Shown here one piece after another: positions 30,401 to 41,041 of a stretch of DNA of 64,000 nucleotides. A program made the position numbers and the translations under genes. The stretch comes from Deinococcus aquaticus. GTDB taxonomy: Bacteria > Deinococcota > Deinococci > Deinococcales > Deinococcaceae. The stretch covers positions 2,663,501 through 2,727,500 of the forward strand of contig NZ_CP115165.1 of assembly GCF_028622095.1 (NCBI RefSeq), given 5' to 3'. Position 1 is the stretch's first letter. Each line of letters starts with the position of its first letter. Under the pieces are notes generated by a model. The model was not told the DNA's origin. It searched no databases and worked only from the letters and a program-made list of their open reading frames with translations.

Positions 30401-30619
30401 GACGCCCGCAAGAAGGCCGGTTTCGAGGTGCAGGACCGCATCAGCCTGCACCTGAACCTGAGCGGCGACGCCCGCGCGGCCGCCGAAGTCTGGCAGGAGT
30501 ACCTGATGAGCGAAACGCTCGCCGAGACGCTGGTGTTCGGAACGGCAGCCGGTTTCGAGGCGGAACTGGAAGGCGGAACGGCCTACCTGGAACGCCTGGA
30601 AACGACCAGCCACAACTGA
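27440..30619 (+). CDS. ileS: isoleucyl-tRNA synthetase (type 2)
   Basis: A 1059-residue class I synthetase. The HIGH-equivalent is PPTANGQPGVHHV near residue 50, and the KMSKS loop is GAKMSKSKGNVVSP near residue 610. The editing (CP1) domain spans about residues 190-400 and carries VWTTTPWTLPYNVGVAIHP. The PTANG-type signature and length match the eukaryote/archaea-like IleRS form found in Thermus, which in other bacteria goes with mupirocin resistance. ATG 27440 has GGAG nine bases before it. Expression is predicted to depend on the T-box leader upstream. Confidence 0.97.
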   Translation: MTNPPFKPVQGNPNFPALEQDTLAWWQDRRIFERSLEQTSGAQTFTFFEGPPTANGQPGVHHVQARSFKDLFPRFRTMQGFHVPRKAGWDTHGLPVEIGVEKKLGLNSKREVEAYGIDKFNAECRASVFEYEAEWRRFTERMGYWVDLDDAYMTLHKDYIESIWWSVKNLDQKGLLYKGFRVAPYCPKDGTTLSNAEVSEGYKDIQDPSVYVPFALKDPASLGLPDGAAFLVWTTTPWTLPYNVGVAIHPDFEYVAARDKEGRVLILAASLRAEVLSEEAEVVKTFRGTELERVTYAPLFTEAYDAEGEGKPVWMSGLDTYVSDSDGTGIVHTAPAFGEDDMRLARNYGFPVIVGVDGEGKHRFGPWAGVFFRDANNEIVRDLRARGLMWKEKNFLHAYPHCWRCGTPLMYYATESWYLNNTRLKERLIELNQTIDWHPAHIRNGRYGGWLENLIDWNLSRSRYWGTPMPVWESEDGEYRVVGSYAELAELSGRPELTGPDFDPHRPFVDDITFEDGGKTFRRVPYVMDVWYDSGSMPFAQHHYPFENKEKFENGGFPADFIAEAIDQTRGWFNSLHQIGTMVFDSVAYKSVICSGHILDEKGAKMSKSKGNVVSPWDVFEQYGADAARWYMYVSAPPELSRRFGMNLVGEAFRSYFLTLWNTYSFFVLYANLDRPDLNAAPAPADRPEVDRWLLAKVQALVETVTAALENYDPTGASRALQDFVTEDLSNWYVRRNRRRFWAGDGEVDTAAYATLHHALKTVTLLTAPFTPFLAETLYQNLVRSVDDSAPESVHLATWPVVDEALAAPVLVGEMDAVLRVVSLGRAVRGQTGMRQRQPLPKVMLRARSAEQTQALGRFAEQIKEELNVKEVELIDQFTELVSYVLRPNLPLLGKKFGKAVPQVRAALQAADASEIARFVRDGRQFEVTSPTGERFELGPDEVLVDAQSPEGFAAQEEAGYLVAFDTTLTRELELEGLARDLVRGVQDARKKAGFEVQDRISLHLNLSGDARAAAEVWQEYLMSETLAETLVFGTAAGFEAELEGGTAYLERLETTSHN

Positions 30620-30626
30620 GCAGGAA

Positions 30627-30663
30627 CCCCTCTCACCACTGCGCAGAGTCGGGGTGAGGGGGG
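30627..30663 (+). terminator. hairpin downstream of ileS
   Basis: CCCCTCTCACC (30627-30637) pairs with GGTGAGGGGGG (30653-30663), one wobble pair; no T-tract. Confidence 0.45.
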
Positions 30664-30674
30664 CATGGCAGACA

Positions 30675-30707
30675 GAGGGGCCGCGTCCAGTCGTGACGCG
30701 GCCCCTC
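30675..30707. terminator. bidirectional hairpin terminator between ileS and degV
   Basis: GAGGGGCCGCGTC (30675-30687) and GACGCGGCCCCTC (30695-30707) form a perfect 13-bp stem with a seven-base loop. Confidence 0.8.
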
Positions 30708-30735
30708 CCCGGTTCTGTTCATCAACCCCGGGTGG

Positions 30736-31581
30736 TCAGCTCTCGACTGGGATAGCGGTGAACCCGTACGTGCCGGGGCCGACGTGCGCGCCGATGACGG
30801 GGCCCATGAGTTGAACGCGGCCTTTCTGGACGTTCAGTCCGCTGGTGGTCATGGCGTCGCGCAGGGCGTTGATGCGGGCGGTGTCGCGTCCGGCGTGCAT
30901 GATGGTGACGCTCAGGGGCTTCGCGCCGAAGCGGTCGCGCAGGCTGGTCAGCATCTCGCTGGTCGCCTGATCGAGTTTGACGCGGCGCACGGCTTTCAGT
31001 TCACCCTGCTCGAAGTTCAGGATGGGCCGGACGGACATCACGTTGCCCAGGAAAGCCTGCGCGCGCCCGATGCGGCCGCTGCGGCGCAGGTACTCCAGGC
31101 TGGCGACGCTCAGTTCGGAGTGCATGAGGGTGCGCGCCGTGTGTACGGCCTGCGCCGCCGTTGCCAGGTCCGCGCCGGCCCAGATGGCGTCACGGGCGGC
31201 CATGACGGCTTCCGCGAGGGGACCGCTGGCGAGTTCGCTGTCGACCACCTGAATGCGGCTGGTCATACCGAGCGTCTCGGCGGCCTTCCGGGCGTTCCGG
31301 ACGGTTTCGGACAGCTTGCCGGAAATGTGCACGCTCAGGATGCTGTCGTGCGTCTGGAGCAGGTCGCGGTAACGGGCGGCGAAGGTGTCGGCGCTGATGG
31401 GGGTGGTGGTGGCGCTGCCCCCGGCGCGCATGTGGTCGTACACGGCGTCCGGGTCGATTTCCTGCCAGTCCAGCAGGGTGCGGTCGTTCATCCGCACCTG
31501 AAGTGGGATGACCTGAATACCGAGTTGCCGGGCACTGTCAGGGTGCAGGTCGCAGGTGGAGTCGGTGACAACGGCAATCAT
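30736..31581 (-). CDS. DegV-family fatty-acid-binding protein
   Basis: A 281-residue DegV-fold protein. The N-terminal signature [14 protein letters not shown] and the central [16 protein letters not shown] and [19 protein letters not shown] match proteins (FakB type) that hold a fatty acid for phosphorylation by a fatty acid kinase. The kinase partner FakA is not next to it. ATG 31581 was chosen because MIAVVTDST is the usual start and a TAGAAC box lies eight bases upstream. It is divergent from bshA. Confidence 0.92.
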   Translation of the reverse strand: MIAVVTDSTCDLHPDSARQLGIQVIPLQVRMNDRTLLDWQEIDPDAVYDHMRAGGSATTTPISADTFAARYRDLLQTHDSILSVHISGKLSETVRNARKAAETLGMTSRIQVVDSELASGPLAEAVMAARDAIWAGADLATAAQAVHTARTLMHSELSVASLEYLRRSGRIGRAQAFLGNVMSVRPILNFEQGELKAVRRVKLDQATSEMLTSLRDRFGAKPLSVTIMHAGRDTARINALRDAMTTSGLNVQKGRVQLMGPVIGAHVGPGTYGFTAIPVES

Positions 31582-31589
31582 ATGTCTGT

Positions 31590-31595
31590 GTTCTA
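31590..31595 (-). promoter_or_regulatory. -10 box of leaderless degV-type gene
   Basis: TAGAAC on the minus strand, eight bases before ATG 31581. Confidence 0.4.
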
Positions 31596-31749
31596 GTCGT
31601 TCCGGGGGCGGTACTCTGTGAGATTTCCGGCTTGCCGCCCGGCGGGGGGTCTTCATACACGGAACTGTCAGGTTTCTGTCCGGTAAACGGCGCGGAGCGG
31701 TGTGGGCTGGATGGCGTTCAGGGCGACGTTTGCGGCGGCGCTCCCCGTC

Positions 31750-31755
31750 TATACT
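31750..31755 (+). promoter_or_regulatory. -10 box upstream of the bshA leader ORF
   Basis: TATACT, eight bases before ATG 31764 of a 14-codon ORF. The bshA start itself is 50 bp away. Confidence 0.55.
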
Positions 31756-31763
31756 CCGCAGTC

Positions 31764-31808
31764 ATGAAGCATGAGAAACGCAGTCAGGTTCGCGGGCGGA
31801 CGCGGTGA
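31764..31808 (+). CDS. 14-codon upstream ORF coupled to bshA
   Basis: ATG 31764 begins a frame [14 protein letters not shown] ending in TGA 31808, which overlaps the bshA GTG by three bases (GTGA). The -10 box before it would put the 5' end of the mRNA at or next to this ATG, so ribosomes loading on a leaderless mRNA would translate this peptide and reinitiate at bshA, which has no strong ribosome-binding site of its own. All elements are visible; function is inferred. Confidence 0.5.
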   Translation: MKHEKRSQVRGRTR

Positions 31809-32935
31809 AGGTCGCGGTACTGTGTCACGCCAGCGCGGGGGGGTCCGGGGTGGTGGCCGCCGAGCTGGGATTACAGGTGGCCCGCGCGGGCCACGAGGTG
31901 CATTTCGTGGGGTCGGCGCAGCCGTTCCGGCTGGGCGGGCAGGGCGGCATGCACGGTCCGTACTTTCATCAGGTCAGCGCTTACGCGTACGCGCTGTTCG
32001 ACCAGCCGTACCCGGAACTGGCGGCCGCGAACACCCTGACCGAGGTGATCCTGGAGCACGGCGTGGAGCTGTCTCACGCGCATTACGCCATTCCGCACGC
32101 CACGGCCGCCATTCACGCGCGGGCCATTTCGGGCCGCACGCGGGTCATGACCACGCTGCACGGCACGGACGTGACGCTGGTGGGTCTGGAACCCGCGTTC
32201 CGGCACACGACCCGGCACGCCATTCAGAAAAGCGATCACGTGACGGCCGTGTCGCGTTACCTCGCGCAGCACACGCAGGAGGTGTTCGGCCTGGACCGCG
32301 AGATCGAGGTGATTCATAACTTCGTGGACAGCGACCGCTTCGTGCGCGTGACGGACCCGGCGGTGCGGGCGCGGTTCGCGCATCCGGACGAGGCGCTGCT
32401 GGTACACGTCAGTAACTTCAGGCCCATCAAGCGTGCCGAGGACGTGGTGCAGGTGTTCGCGCGGGTGGCGAGCGAGATTCCGGCGCGGCTGCTGATGATC
32501 GGGGACGGCCCCGAACGGCCGCGCGTGTTCGAGCTGGCGCAGCAGCTGGGCGTGATCGGCCGCACGCACTTCCTGGGGTCGTTCCCGGATGTGGAGACGG
32601 TGCTGGGCATCAGCGACCTGTTCGTGCTGCCCAGCAGCCAGGAGAGCTTCGGGCTGGCGGCGCTGGAAGCCATGAGCTGCGAGGTCCCGGTCGTCGCGTC
32701 GAATGCGGGCGGCATTCCGGAGGTCGTGGAGCAGGGCGTGACTGGTTTCATGGCCGACGTGGGCGACGTGGACAGCATGGCGGACGCCGCCCTGAAGATC
32801 CTGCGGAACCGGGACCTGTACCTGCAGATGGGCGCGGCGGGCCGTCAGGCCGCGCTGACGAAATTCCATCAGAGTCAGATCGTGCCGCAGTACATCCGGG
32901 CGTACGAGCGCACGGTAATGGGCGCCCTGGCTTGA
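31805..32935 (+). CDS. bshA: N-acetyl-alpha-D-glucosaminyl L-malate synthase (bacillithiol pathway)
   Basis: A 376-residue GT4 (GT-B fold) glycosyltransferase that joins UDP-GlcNAc and L-malate in the first step of bacillithiol synthesis. [16 protein letters not shown] at residue 7 corresponds to the BshA start, [13 protein letters not shown] lies near residue 115, [17 protein letters not shown] near residue 205, and [24 protein letters not shown] (EX7E motif) near residue 280. It starts with GTG 31805. BshB and BshC are not in the window. Bacillithiol is the known low-molecular-weight thiol of Deinococcus. Confidence 0.93.
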   Translation: MKVAVLCHASAGGSGVVAAELGLQVARAGHEVHFVGSAQPFRLGGQGGMHGPYFHQVSAYAYALFDQPYPELAAANTLTEVILEHGVELSHAHYAIPHATAAIHARAISGRTRVMTTLHGTDVTLVGLEPAFRHTTRHAIQKSDHVTAVSRYLAQHTQEVFGLDREIEVIHNFVDSDRFVRVTDPAVRARFAHPDEALLVHVSNFRPIKRAEDVVQVFARVASEIPARLLMIGDGPERPRVFELAQQLGVIGRTHFLGSFPDVETVLGISDLFVLPSSQESFGLAALEAMSCEVPVVASNAGGIPEVVEQGVTGFMADVGDVDSMADAALKILRNRDLYLQMGAAGRQAALTKFHQSQIVPQYIRAYERTVMGALA

Positions 32936-32952
32936 GGGAAGCGGCCGGGTGG

Positions 32953-32969
32953 GGGAAGAAGATCTTCCC
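32953..32969 (+). terminator. short hairpin downstream of bshA
   Basis: GGGAAGA, three-base loop, TCTTCCC; no T-tract. Modest stability for this GC content. Confidence 0.4.
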
Positions 32970-32998
32970 TCCCTGGACATCATGTAGCACATGCAGTA

Positions 32999-33044
32999 TA
33001 AGTGAATAGTTTCACGATCTGGATAGATCGTGAATGATTTGTTG
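32999..33044 (+). repeat. family-1 intergenic repeat, copy D
   Basis: TAAGTGAATAGTTTCACGAT, nine bases, TCGTGAA, then TGATTTGTTG. It lies between the convergent bshA and secreted-protein genes and is the cleanest copy. Confidence 0.82.
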
Positions 33045-33089
33045 ATACTGGGAGCCAAGGCTGTTTGACCTGCTGAACGCATGATTCAG

Positions 33090-33116
33090 GGAGGCGTGGC
33101 ACCGTGCCTCGCCTCC
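33090..33116. terminator. hairpin terminator between convergent genes
   Basis: GGAGGCG pairs with CGCCTCC, with an inner GGCAC/GTGCC stem; located 50 bp past the stop of the minus-strand gene. Confidence 0.55.
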
Positions 33117-33168
33117 CCAGTGGCGCAGGTCCCTGCGTGAACGAGGGGCCCTGCCGTCCAGATCCTGC

Positions 33169-33738
33169 TTAGCGGGTCAGACGAACGGTGACCGTCGTGG
33201 AATCACTGAACGGCTGCACGGCCACGGCGCGGCCCACGTCCACGATCAGGGCATTCCAGCCGCGTTTCAGGGTGGCTGCGTAGCCTTTGCTGGCCTTCAC
33301 GGTCACGTCGGTATTCACCCACGCCACGAACAGGGTGGCGCGGCCCACACTGGGCAGCACGTCCCGCAGAGGTTCATTATCGTCTCGGCGGCCATTGTTG
33401 TTCGCGTCGCGGTACACGAAGAACTTCAGTTCGGCCACACGCGCCTGCCCGGACACCTGCACCGGGTCGATCACGCCGGGCCACGTGACGTTCTGCGGCG
33501 TCAGGTCTACCTGCGCGCGGGCCGTGGGGGCCGCCGTGGGAATTTCCAGTACAAAGCGGCCGTTCTCGAGGGGGACGCTGGTGACTTCCTCGACTGCCTG
33601 CCCGAACGGGGACACCACGAAGCCCGCCACGCGCGTGTCAGCGGGGCCGCTGCCCTCCACACTGCCCCGGATGGTCAGGCCCAGGCCCTGCCCGGCAGAC
33701 AGCACAGACAACGTGATCAGGAAGGGTCGAAGGTTCAT
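33169..33738 (-). CDS. secreted protein of unknown function
   Basis: A 189-residue protein with a signal peptide ([21 protein letters not shown], cut near residue 20). The mature part looks like two beta-sandwich domains. [18 protein letters not shown] (about residues 107-124) has the Asp/Asn spacing of a calcium-binding loop of the kind seen in extracellular repeat domains. I do not recognise a family. A TAGACT box six bases before ATG 33738 indicates a leaderless mRNA. It stands alone between convergent bshA and sucD. Confidence 0.75.
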   Translation of the reverse strand: MNLRPFLITLSVLSAGQGLGLTIRGSVEGSGPADTRVAGFVVSPFGQAVEEVTSVPLENGRFVLEIPTAAPTARAQVDLTPQNVTWPGVIDPVQVSGQARVAELKFFVYRDANNNGRRDDNEPLRDVLPSVGRATLFVAWVNTDVTVKASKGYAATLKRGWNALIVDVGRAVAVQPFSDSTTVTVRLTR

Positions 33739-33744
33739 ACGTAC

Positions 33745-33750
33745 AGTCTA
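33745..33750 (-). promoter_or_regulatory. -10 box of leaderless secreted-protein gene
   Basis: TAGACT on the minus strand, six bases before ATG 33738. Confidence 0.5.
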
Positions 33751-33833
33751 CGCGCGAGTCTGACGGGCGTGTGACCGCGCCCCCGCGCGCCGTTCATGCA
33801 CGGCACATCAGAGCCCGCACCGGCACCAGAAAC

Positions 33834-33863
33834 GGCCCGGCCCACCACTGGGGTGAGCCGGGC
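33834..33863 (-). terminator. hairpin terminator of sucC-sucD
   Basis: GGCCCGGC (33834-33841) pairs with GCCGGGCC, with an inner CCACC/GGGTG stem, 20 bp past the sucD stop. Confidence 0.65.
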
Positions 33864-33881
33864 CGCCACGTAACCGGGGGG

Positions 33882-35947
<2,066 letters not shown>

Positions 35948-36011
35948 GGTGATCCCTCCTTGGGGGTGTTTCCAGACCTTGAACAGGCCGTGTCGATTGT
36001 CCCGATAAACG

Positions 36012-36017
36012 AGTATA
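36012..36017 (-). promoter_or_regulatory. -10 box upstream of sucC
   Basis: TATACT on the minus strand about 65 bp before the sucC start, leaving a leader with a normal ribosome-binding site. The -35 is not clear. Confidence 0.45.
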
Positions 36018-36197
36018 AGCGCATGACAGGTGATCCCGTTCACACTGTCTCCGGTGCGGGGACAGTCGGGATGGGTCTGAACGCTGGATAGTGCGGACTG
36101 TACAGCATTCCGGCGGCCCGGCCTGCCCGGCGCGGGGGCCGGGGACCACCGCCGGGCGGGCAGACGGGCCGGGGGGGCGCGTGTTACTTTGCCGTTC

Positions 36198-37243
<1,046 letters not shown>

Positions 37244-37247
<4 letters not shown>

Positions 37248-37780
37248 GTCTCTCCAGAGCGGGACGGGCGATCCTGGTCGCCGCCGCACTGGCCGGCATG
37301 CTGGGATCGGCGCAGGCCGGGTCGTACCGCGTGCAGTCCGGCGACACGCTGTGGCAGATCGCGCGGGCGCACGGGGTGAGCGTGCAGGCGCTGCTGGACC
37401 TGAACGGCCGGACGGACGGGGTGATCCGGCCGGGCGAGGTGCTGACCGTGCCGGGCGGGAGCGCGGCGGCGCAGGCGACGGTCCGCGCGGCAGCCGTGCC
37501 GGCAACGCCGCAGGCGGTCGGGCAGCGCGGACAGGCCGTGTACTACGGCGGCCGCCGGGACGCCCGCACGGTCATGACGGCCGCGCACCTGAATCTGCCG
37601 TTCGGAACGTGGGTGCGGGTCACGCATGAACGGACGGGCCGCAGCGTGGACGTCCTGATCAACGACCGCGGGCCGTTCGGGGTGCCGTCCCGGATTATCG
37701 ACCTGTCCCGCGAGGCAGCGTCGGCGCTGGGAATTCTCAGCGAGGGAATCGCGCCTGTGCGGGTGGACGTGCTGCGCTAG
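37244..37780 (+). CDS. exported LysM and RlpA-like double-psi beta-barrel protein
   Basis: A 178-residue protein with a signal peptide (to about residue 25, LGSAQA), one LysM domain ([28 protein letters not shown]) and an RlpA-type barrel ([40 protein letters not shown], then [11 protein letters not shown] and [14 protein letters not shown]). RlpA proteins are lytic transglycosylases or septal peptidoglycan binders; the conserved His in [10 protein letters not shown] and Asp in INDRGPF are present. GTG 37244 overlaps the peptidase stop. Confidence 0.88.
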
Positions 37781-37858
37781 GTCGGCCTTCCCGGCCTTCC
37801 GGAGTGGCCCGGCGCGGCCGGAACGCCATCTGCGCGGGGGCGGGCTCGGCAGAGGTGT

Positions 37859-37864
37859 TAGAAT
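37859..37864 (+). promoter_or_regulatory. -10 box upstream of the YbjN-like gene
   Basis: TAGAAT about 70 bp before ATG 37933; -35 not clear. Confidence 0.35.
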
Positions 37865-37932
37865 CGTTCGGGTTTCAACCACAGACAGACGCTTTGACTG
37901 ATGTGCTTCACCCCCCGAGGAGGATGGTTTCA

Positions 37933-38400
<468 letters not shown>

Positions 38401-38414
38401 TCGCCTGACGGATG

Positions 38415-38448
38415 GGGGAAGTGGGGTGACCTGCTTCCCCTCTCTTTC
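38415..38448 (+). terminator. Rho-independent terminator of the YbjN-like gene
   Basis: GGGGAAG (38415-38421) pairs with CTTCCCC (38434-38440), followed by TCTCTTTC. Confidence 0.65.
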
Positions 38449-38455
38449 AGGGAAT

Positions 38456-38500
38456 TAAGTGAATAGTTTCACGATTTTGCTTGCCCGTGAAATTATTAGC
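38456..38500 (+). repeat. family-1 intergenic repeat, copy E
   Basis: TAAGTGAATAGTTTCACGAT, nine bases, CCGTGAA, then ATTATTAGCC. It begins eight bases after the preceding terminator and lies between two genes on the same strand. Confidence 0.8.
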
Positions 38501-38583
38501 CCCTCATACCTACCTGACAATTCGCTCCAGCCGGGCCTTTCTACCGGATCCGCTGAGGCGGGGGGCTCCGGCGGGGGTGGGGG

Positions 38584-38612
38584 TTGACAGGTTCCCCCAG
38601 GGGCCCTAAGGG
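38584..38612 (+). promoter_or_regulatory. sigma-A promoter of the histidine kinase operon
   Basis: TTGACA (38584-38589), 17-bp spacer, TAAGGG (38607-38612). A second possible -10 (TACCCT, 38641-38646) lies eight bases before ATG 38654. Confidence 0.55.
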
Positions 38613-38619
38613 CGTGACG

Positions 38620-38632
38620 GTTCTGTCAGAAC
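38620..38632. promoter_or_regulatory. operator-like inverted repeat before the histidine kinase gene
   Basis: GTTCTGTCAGAAC is a perfect 6-bp inverted repeat around one base. It lies between the two candidate -10 boxes, a position suited to repression or autoregulation. Confidence 0.4.
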
Positions 38633-38653
38633 AAGGCACGTACCCTGAGTTTC

Positions 38654-39784
38654 ATGAGTCAGGCCGAACTGTCCCCGCCTCCCCGCCCACCCCGGCGGGG
38701 GCCGCTGGGACGCGGCACAATGCGGTTTCAGTTCACGCTGGTGATCTTCATGCTGGCCTTCCTGCCGAACGTGGTCCTGACCATCACGGCGCAGCCCAGC
38801 GTGCCCGCCTCCACCCTGACCGCCTGGATGCTGATCGTGGGCTTCCTGTGCGCGCTGGTCGGGTACGTCCTGAGCGGGACGCTCCTGCGCGCTGTCAGCC
38901 GCCTTCAGACCGAGGTGGAACACGGCGATTTCACGCAGCCGCACCCGGACGACCCCAGCGAGATCCTGGCCCTGCGCGGCGCGTTCACGGGGCTGCTGGG
39001 CCGCCTGGGCACCGAACAGGGCCGCCGCAACGCCTTCATGGCCACGCTGGTCCACGACCTGAAAACCCCGCTGATCGCCACCGGGCACCTGACCCGCGCC
39101 CTGACCACGCTGCCGCTGCCGGAAGAGGAGCGCCGCGCGGTGGGCGAGCAGATTCAGGCGGAAACCACGCGCCTGCTGTCGCTGGTGCAGCAGATGGCCG
39201 ACGCCCACCGCTTCGAGCAGGAAGACGTGCAGGTGCACACCGTGCCCACCGACCTGCGCGCCCTGGCCAGTCAGGTGGCCGCCCGGCTGGACGCGCAGGT
39301 GACGCCGCACCTGACCCTCAGCGTGAGCGGGCAGGGGCACGCCGACGTGGACCCCGGCCTGCTGGACCGCGCCGTGACGAACCTGACCGTGAATGCCCTG
39401 CGTTACGCCAGCGGGCACGTGGACATCAGCGTCACGCCGCGCGGCATCGAGGTCACCGACGACGGCCCCGGACTGTCCGGCCCCCTGAGTGAACTGGCGC
39501 AGCCGTTCAACTCGCAGCCGACCACCATTGCCGGCAGGCAGTACACCGCCGGGACCGCCGGACTGGGCCTGTTCATCGTGCGCCGCATCGCCGAGGCGCA
39601 CGGCGGGCACCTGCACTACGACCGGCTGCACCCTGACCGGCTGCCGGAACAGACGCCGGGTGACGTGCCCGGCACCGCGCCCACCCACCACCCGGCCGCG
39701 CCCCCCGACCCTGATGCCCCCACGCACGACCGCACGCCCCACCTGACCCGTTTCACTCTCGCACTGCCGGAGGTAACACCATGA
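38654..39784 (+). CDS. membrane sensor histidine kinase
   Basis: A 376-residue kinase with two membrane helices (about residues 24-46 and 54-77) and almost no extracytoplasmic loop, so it probably senses within or close to the membrane. The dimerisation/phospho-acceptor helix reads FMATLVHDLKTPLIATGHL (orthodox HisKA type). The ATPase domain has N-box NLTVNALRYA, G1 EVTDDGPGLSG and G2 TAGLGLFIVRRIAEAHGG; a Pro/Thr/His-rich insert precedes the last strand. It overlaps its response regulator gene by four bases. Confidence 0.93.
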   Translation: MSQAELSPPPRPPRRGPLGRGTMRFQFTLVIFMLAFLPNVVLTITAQPSVPASTLTAWMLIVGFLCALVGYVLSGTLLRAVSRLQTEVEHGDFTQPHPDDPSEILALRGAFTGLLGRLGTEQGRRNAFMATLVHDLKTPLIATGHLTRALTTLPLPEEERRAVGEQIQAETTRLLSLVQQMADAHRFEQEDVQVHTVPTDLRALASQVAARLDAQVTPHLTLSVSGQGHADVDPGLLDRAVTNLTVNALRYASGHVDISVTPRGIEVTDDGPGLSGPLSELAQPFNSQPTTIAGRQYTAGTAGLGLFIVRRIAEAHGGHLHYDRLHPDRLPEQTPGDVPGTAPTHHPAAPPDPDAPTHDRTPHLTRFTLALPEVTP

Positions 39785-40365
39785 GACTCGTAATCGCCGA
39801 TGACCACCCGCTGTTCCGCATGGGCCTGAAATACGCACTGATTCACCAGGGCTTCGATGTCGTGGCCGAGGCCAGCGACGGCCTGAGCGCCCTGGAAGCC
39901 TGCCGCGCCCTGCAACCCGACGCCGCGCTGCTGGACGTCAAGATGCCCGGCATGACCGGCATCGAGGTCTGCGAGCGCCTGCGGCAGAGTAACCCCCGGC
40001 TGGTCAGCGTGCTGATCACCACCTTCGCCGAGCCCGCCATCGTGCAGGCCGCCCGCGCCGCCGGGGCGCGCGGGTACGTCAGCAAGGAGACCGACCCGGA
40101 AAGCCTGGCGCGGCAACTGCGCGACATCGTGGCGAACCCCGACGTGGACCGCCTGCCGCACGTGGACGTACCCCGCCTGACGCCCCGCGAATCCGAGGTA
40201 CTGCCCCTGCTAGCGCAGGGCTACAGCAACAAGGAGATCGCCAAGAACCTGGGCGTCAGCCCGGACACCGTCAAGGACCACCTGGCGCGCCTGTACGCCA
40301 AGCTGGACGCCGGGGACCGCACCGAGGCGGTCAGCCGCGCCCGCTCCATCGGCCTGCTGCACTGA
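39781..40365 (+). CDS. NarL/FixJ-type response regulator
   Basis: A 194-residue regulator. The receiver has LVIADDHPLF (acidic pair), ALLDVKMPGMTG (phospho-acceptor Asp), VLITTFAEP (Thr) and GYVSKETDPE (Lys). The output is a LuxR-type helix-turn-helix (LTPRESEVLPLLAQGYSNKEIAKNLGVSPDTVKDHL). It is cotranslated with the upstream kinase. Such regulators usually pair with HisKA_3 kinases, whereas this partner is of the HisKA type. Confidence 0.94.
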   Translation: MRLVIADDHPLFRMGLKYALIHQGFDVVAEASDGLSALEACRALQPDAALLDVKMPGMTGIEVCERLRQSNPRLVSVLITTFAEPAIVQAARAAGARGYVSKETDPESLARQLRDIVANPDVDRLPHVDVPRLTPRESEVLPLLAQGYSNKEIAKNLGVSPDTVKDHLARLYAKLDAGDRTEAVSRARSIGLLH

Positions 40366-40448
40366 ATCGCCCACCCGGGCGCGGCGGGGGTCACGGCAGC
40401 GTGGCTCCCGCCGCCTCATGTGCGGCGCTGGCCGTCCGGGAACGCTGC

Positions 40449-40454
40449 TAGAGT
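40449..40454 (+). promoter_or_regulatory. -10 box before the barrel-like protein gene
   Basis: TAGAGT, nine bases before ATG 40464. Confidence 0.35.
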
Positions 40455-40463
40455 GGCCGGAGT

Positions 40464-40997
40464 ATGAGAACCCTGAAGACATCTTCACTGAAGGCCACCC
40501 TGGCGACCCTGCTGGTGCTCACCGGCAGCCTCGCGGCGGCCCAGACCACCCCTACCGACACCCGTGAGCGCCCGGCCGTCTGGACCGGCCTGGGCCTGGA
40601 AACCATCGTGCCGGTCGTGCAACTGTCGGTCTCCGCGCCGGTCGGTCAGGCGGGCGGGCTGACCGTCATGCCGCGCGTGGGCGTGGATGCCGGCGTGATC
40701 ACCATTCTGAGTGCCGACCTGCTGCTCAGCCGCGCGGACACCGGCTGGTATGGCGGGCCGTCTGCCGGGCTGATCGTCACGGGCGACGGTGGCTGGCGGG
40801 CCGGAGCGGTCGCCGGGTACCGCGCCCGCACCCGAACGAACCTGGGCCTCTTCGTCGAGGGTGGCGTGCGCTACACAGTGGTGCGCGGGCTGCTCACCAG
40901 CCATGAACCGGTTCCGGCAGGGCAGTCCGCGCGGCCAGCCGAGGACCTCGCGCTGCCCTCCCCCACCCTGCGCCTGGGCCTGACGTACCGCTTCTAA
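40464..40997 (+). CDS. exported beta-barrel-like protein of unknown function
   Basis: A 177-residue protein with a signal peptide (MRTLKTSSLKATLATLLVLTG, cut after SLAAAQ near residue 27). The mature part alternates Gly-rich and aromatic/aliphatic strands (MPRVGVDAGVITILSADLLL, YGGPSAGLIVTG, AGAVAGYRARTRTNLGLFVEGGVRYTVV) and ends LRLGLTYRF with a terminal Phe, as outer-membrane barrels do. About eight strands can be drawn. It follows the two-component operon on the same strand after 98 bp and could be its target. No family recognised. Confidence 0.72.
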   Translation: MRTLKTSSLKATLATLLVLTGSLAAAQTTPTDTRERPAVWTGLGLETIVPVVQLSVSAPVGQAGGLTVMPRVGVDAGVITILSADLLLSRADTGWYGGPSAGLIVTGDGGWRAGAVAGYRARTRTNLGLFVEGGVRYTVVRGLLTSHEPVPAGQSARPAEDLALPSPTLRLGLTYRF

Positions 40998-41041
40998 ACC
41001 TCTCGCCCCTGTCCGTGCGGGCCGCCTGTACCCTGCGGGGC

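Noticed and set aside
27395..30613. 1072-codon open frame on the minus strand opposite ileS
   Set aside because: Mirror frame of a conserved gene in GC-rich DNA; its translation is Gly/His/Val/Arg-rich without motifs, while ileS on the other strand has all synthetase signatures.
33090..33116. Radiation/desiccation response motif near stress genes
   Set aside because: I looked for the 17-bp TTATGTCA-type palindrome before uvrC, the UvrA-like gene, sigA and others and did not see a convincing match; the palindromes found have other sequences.
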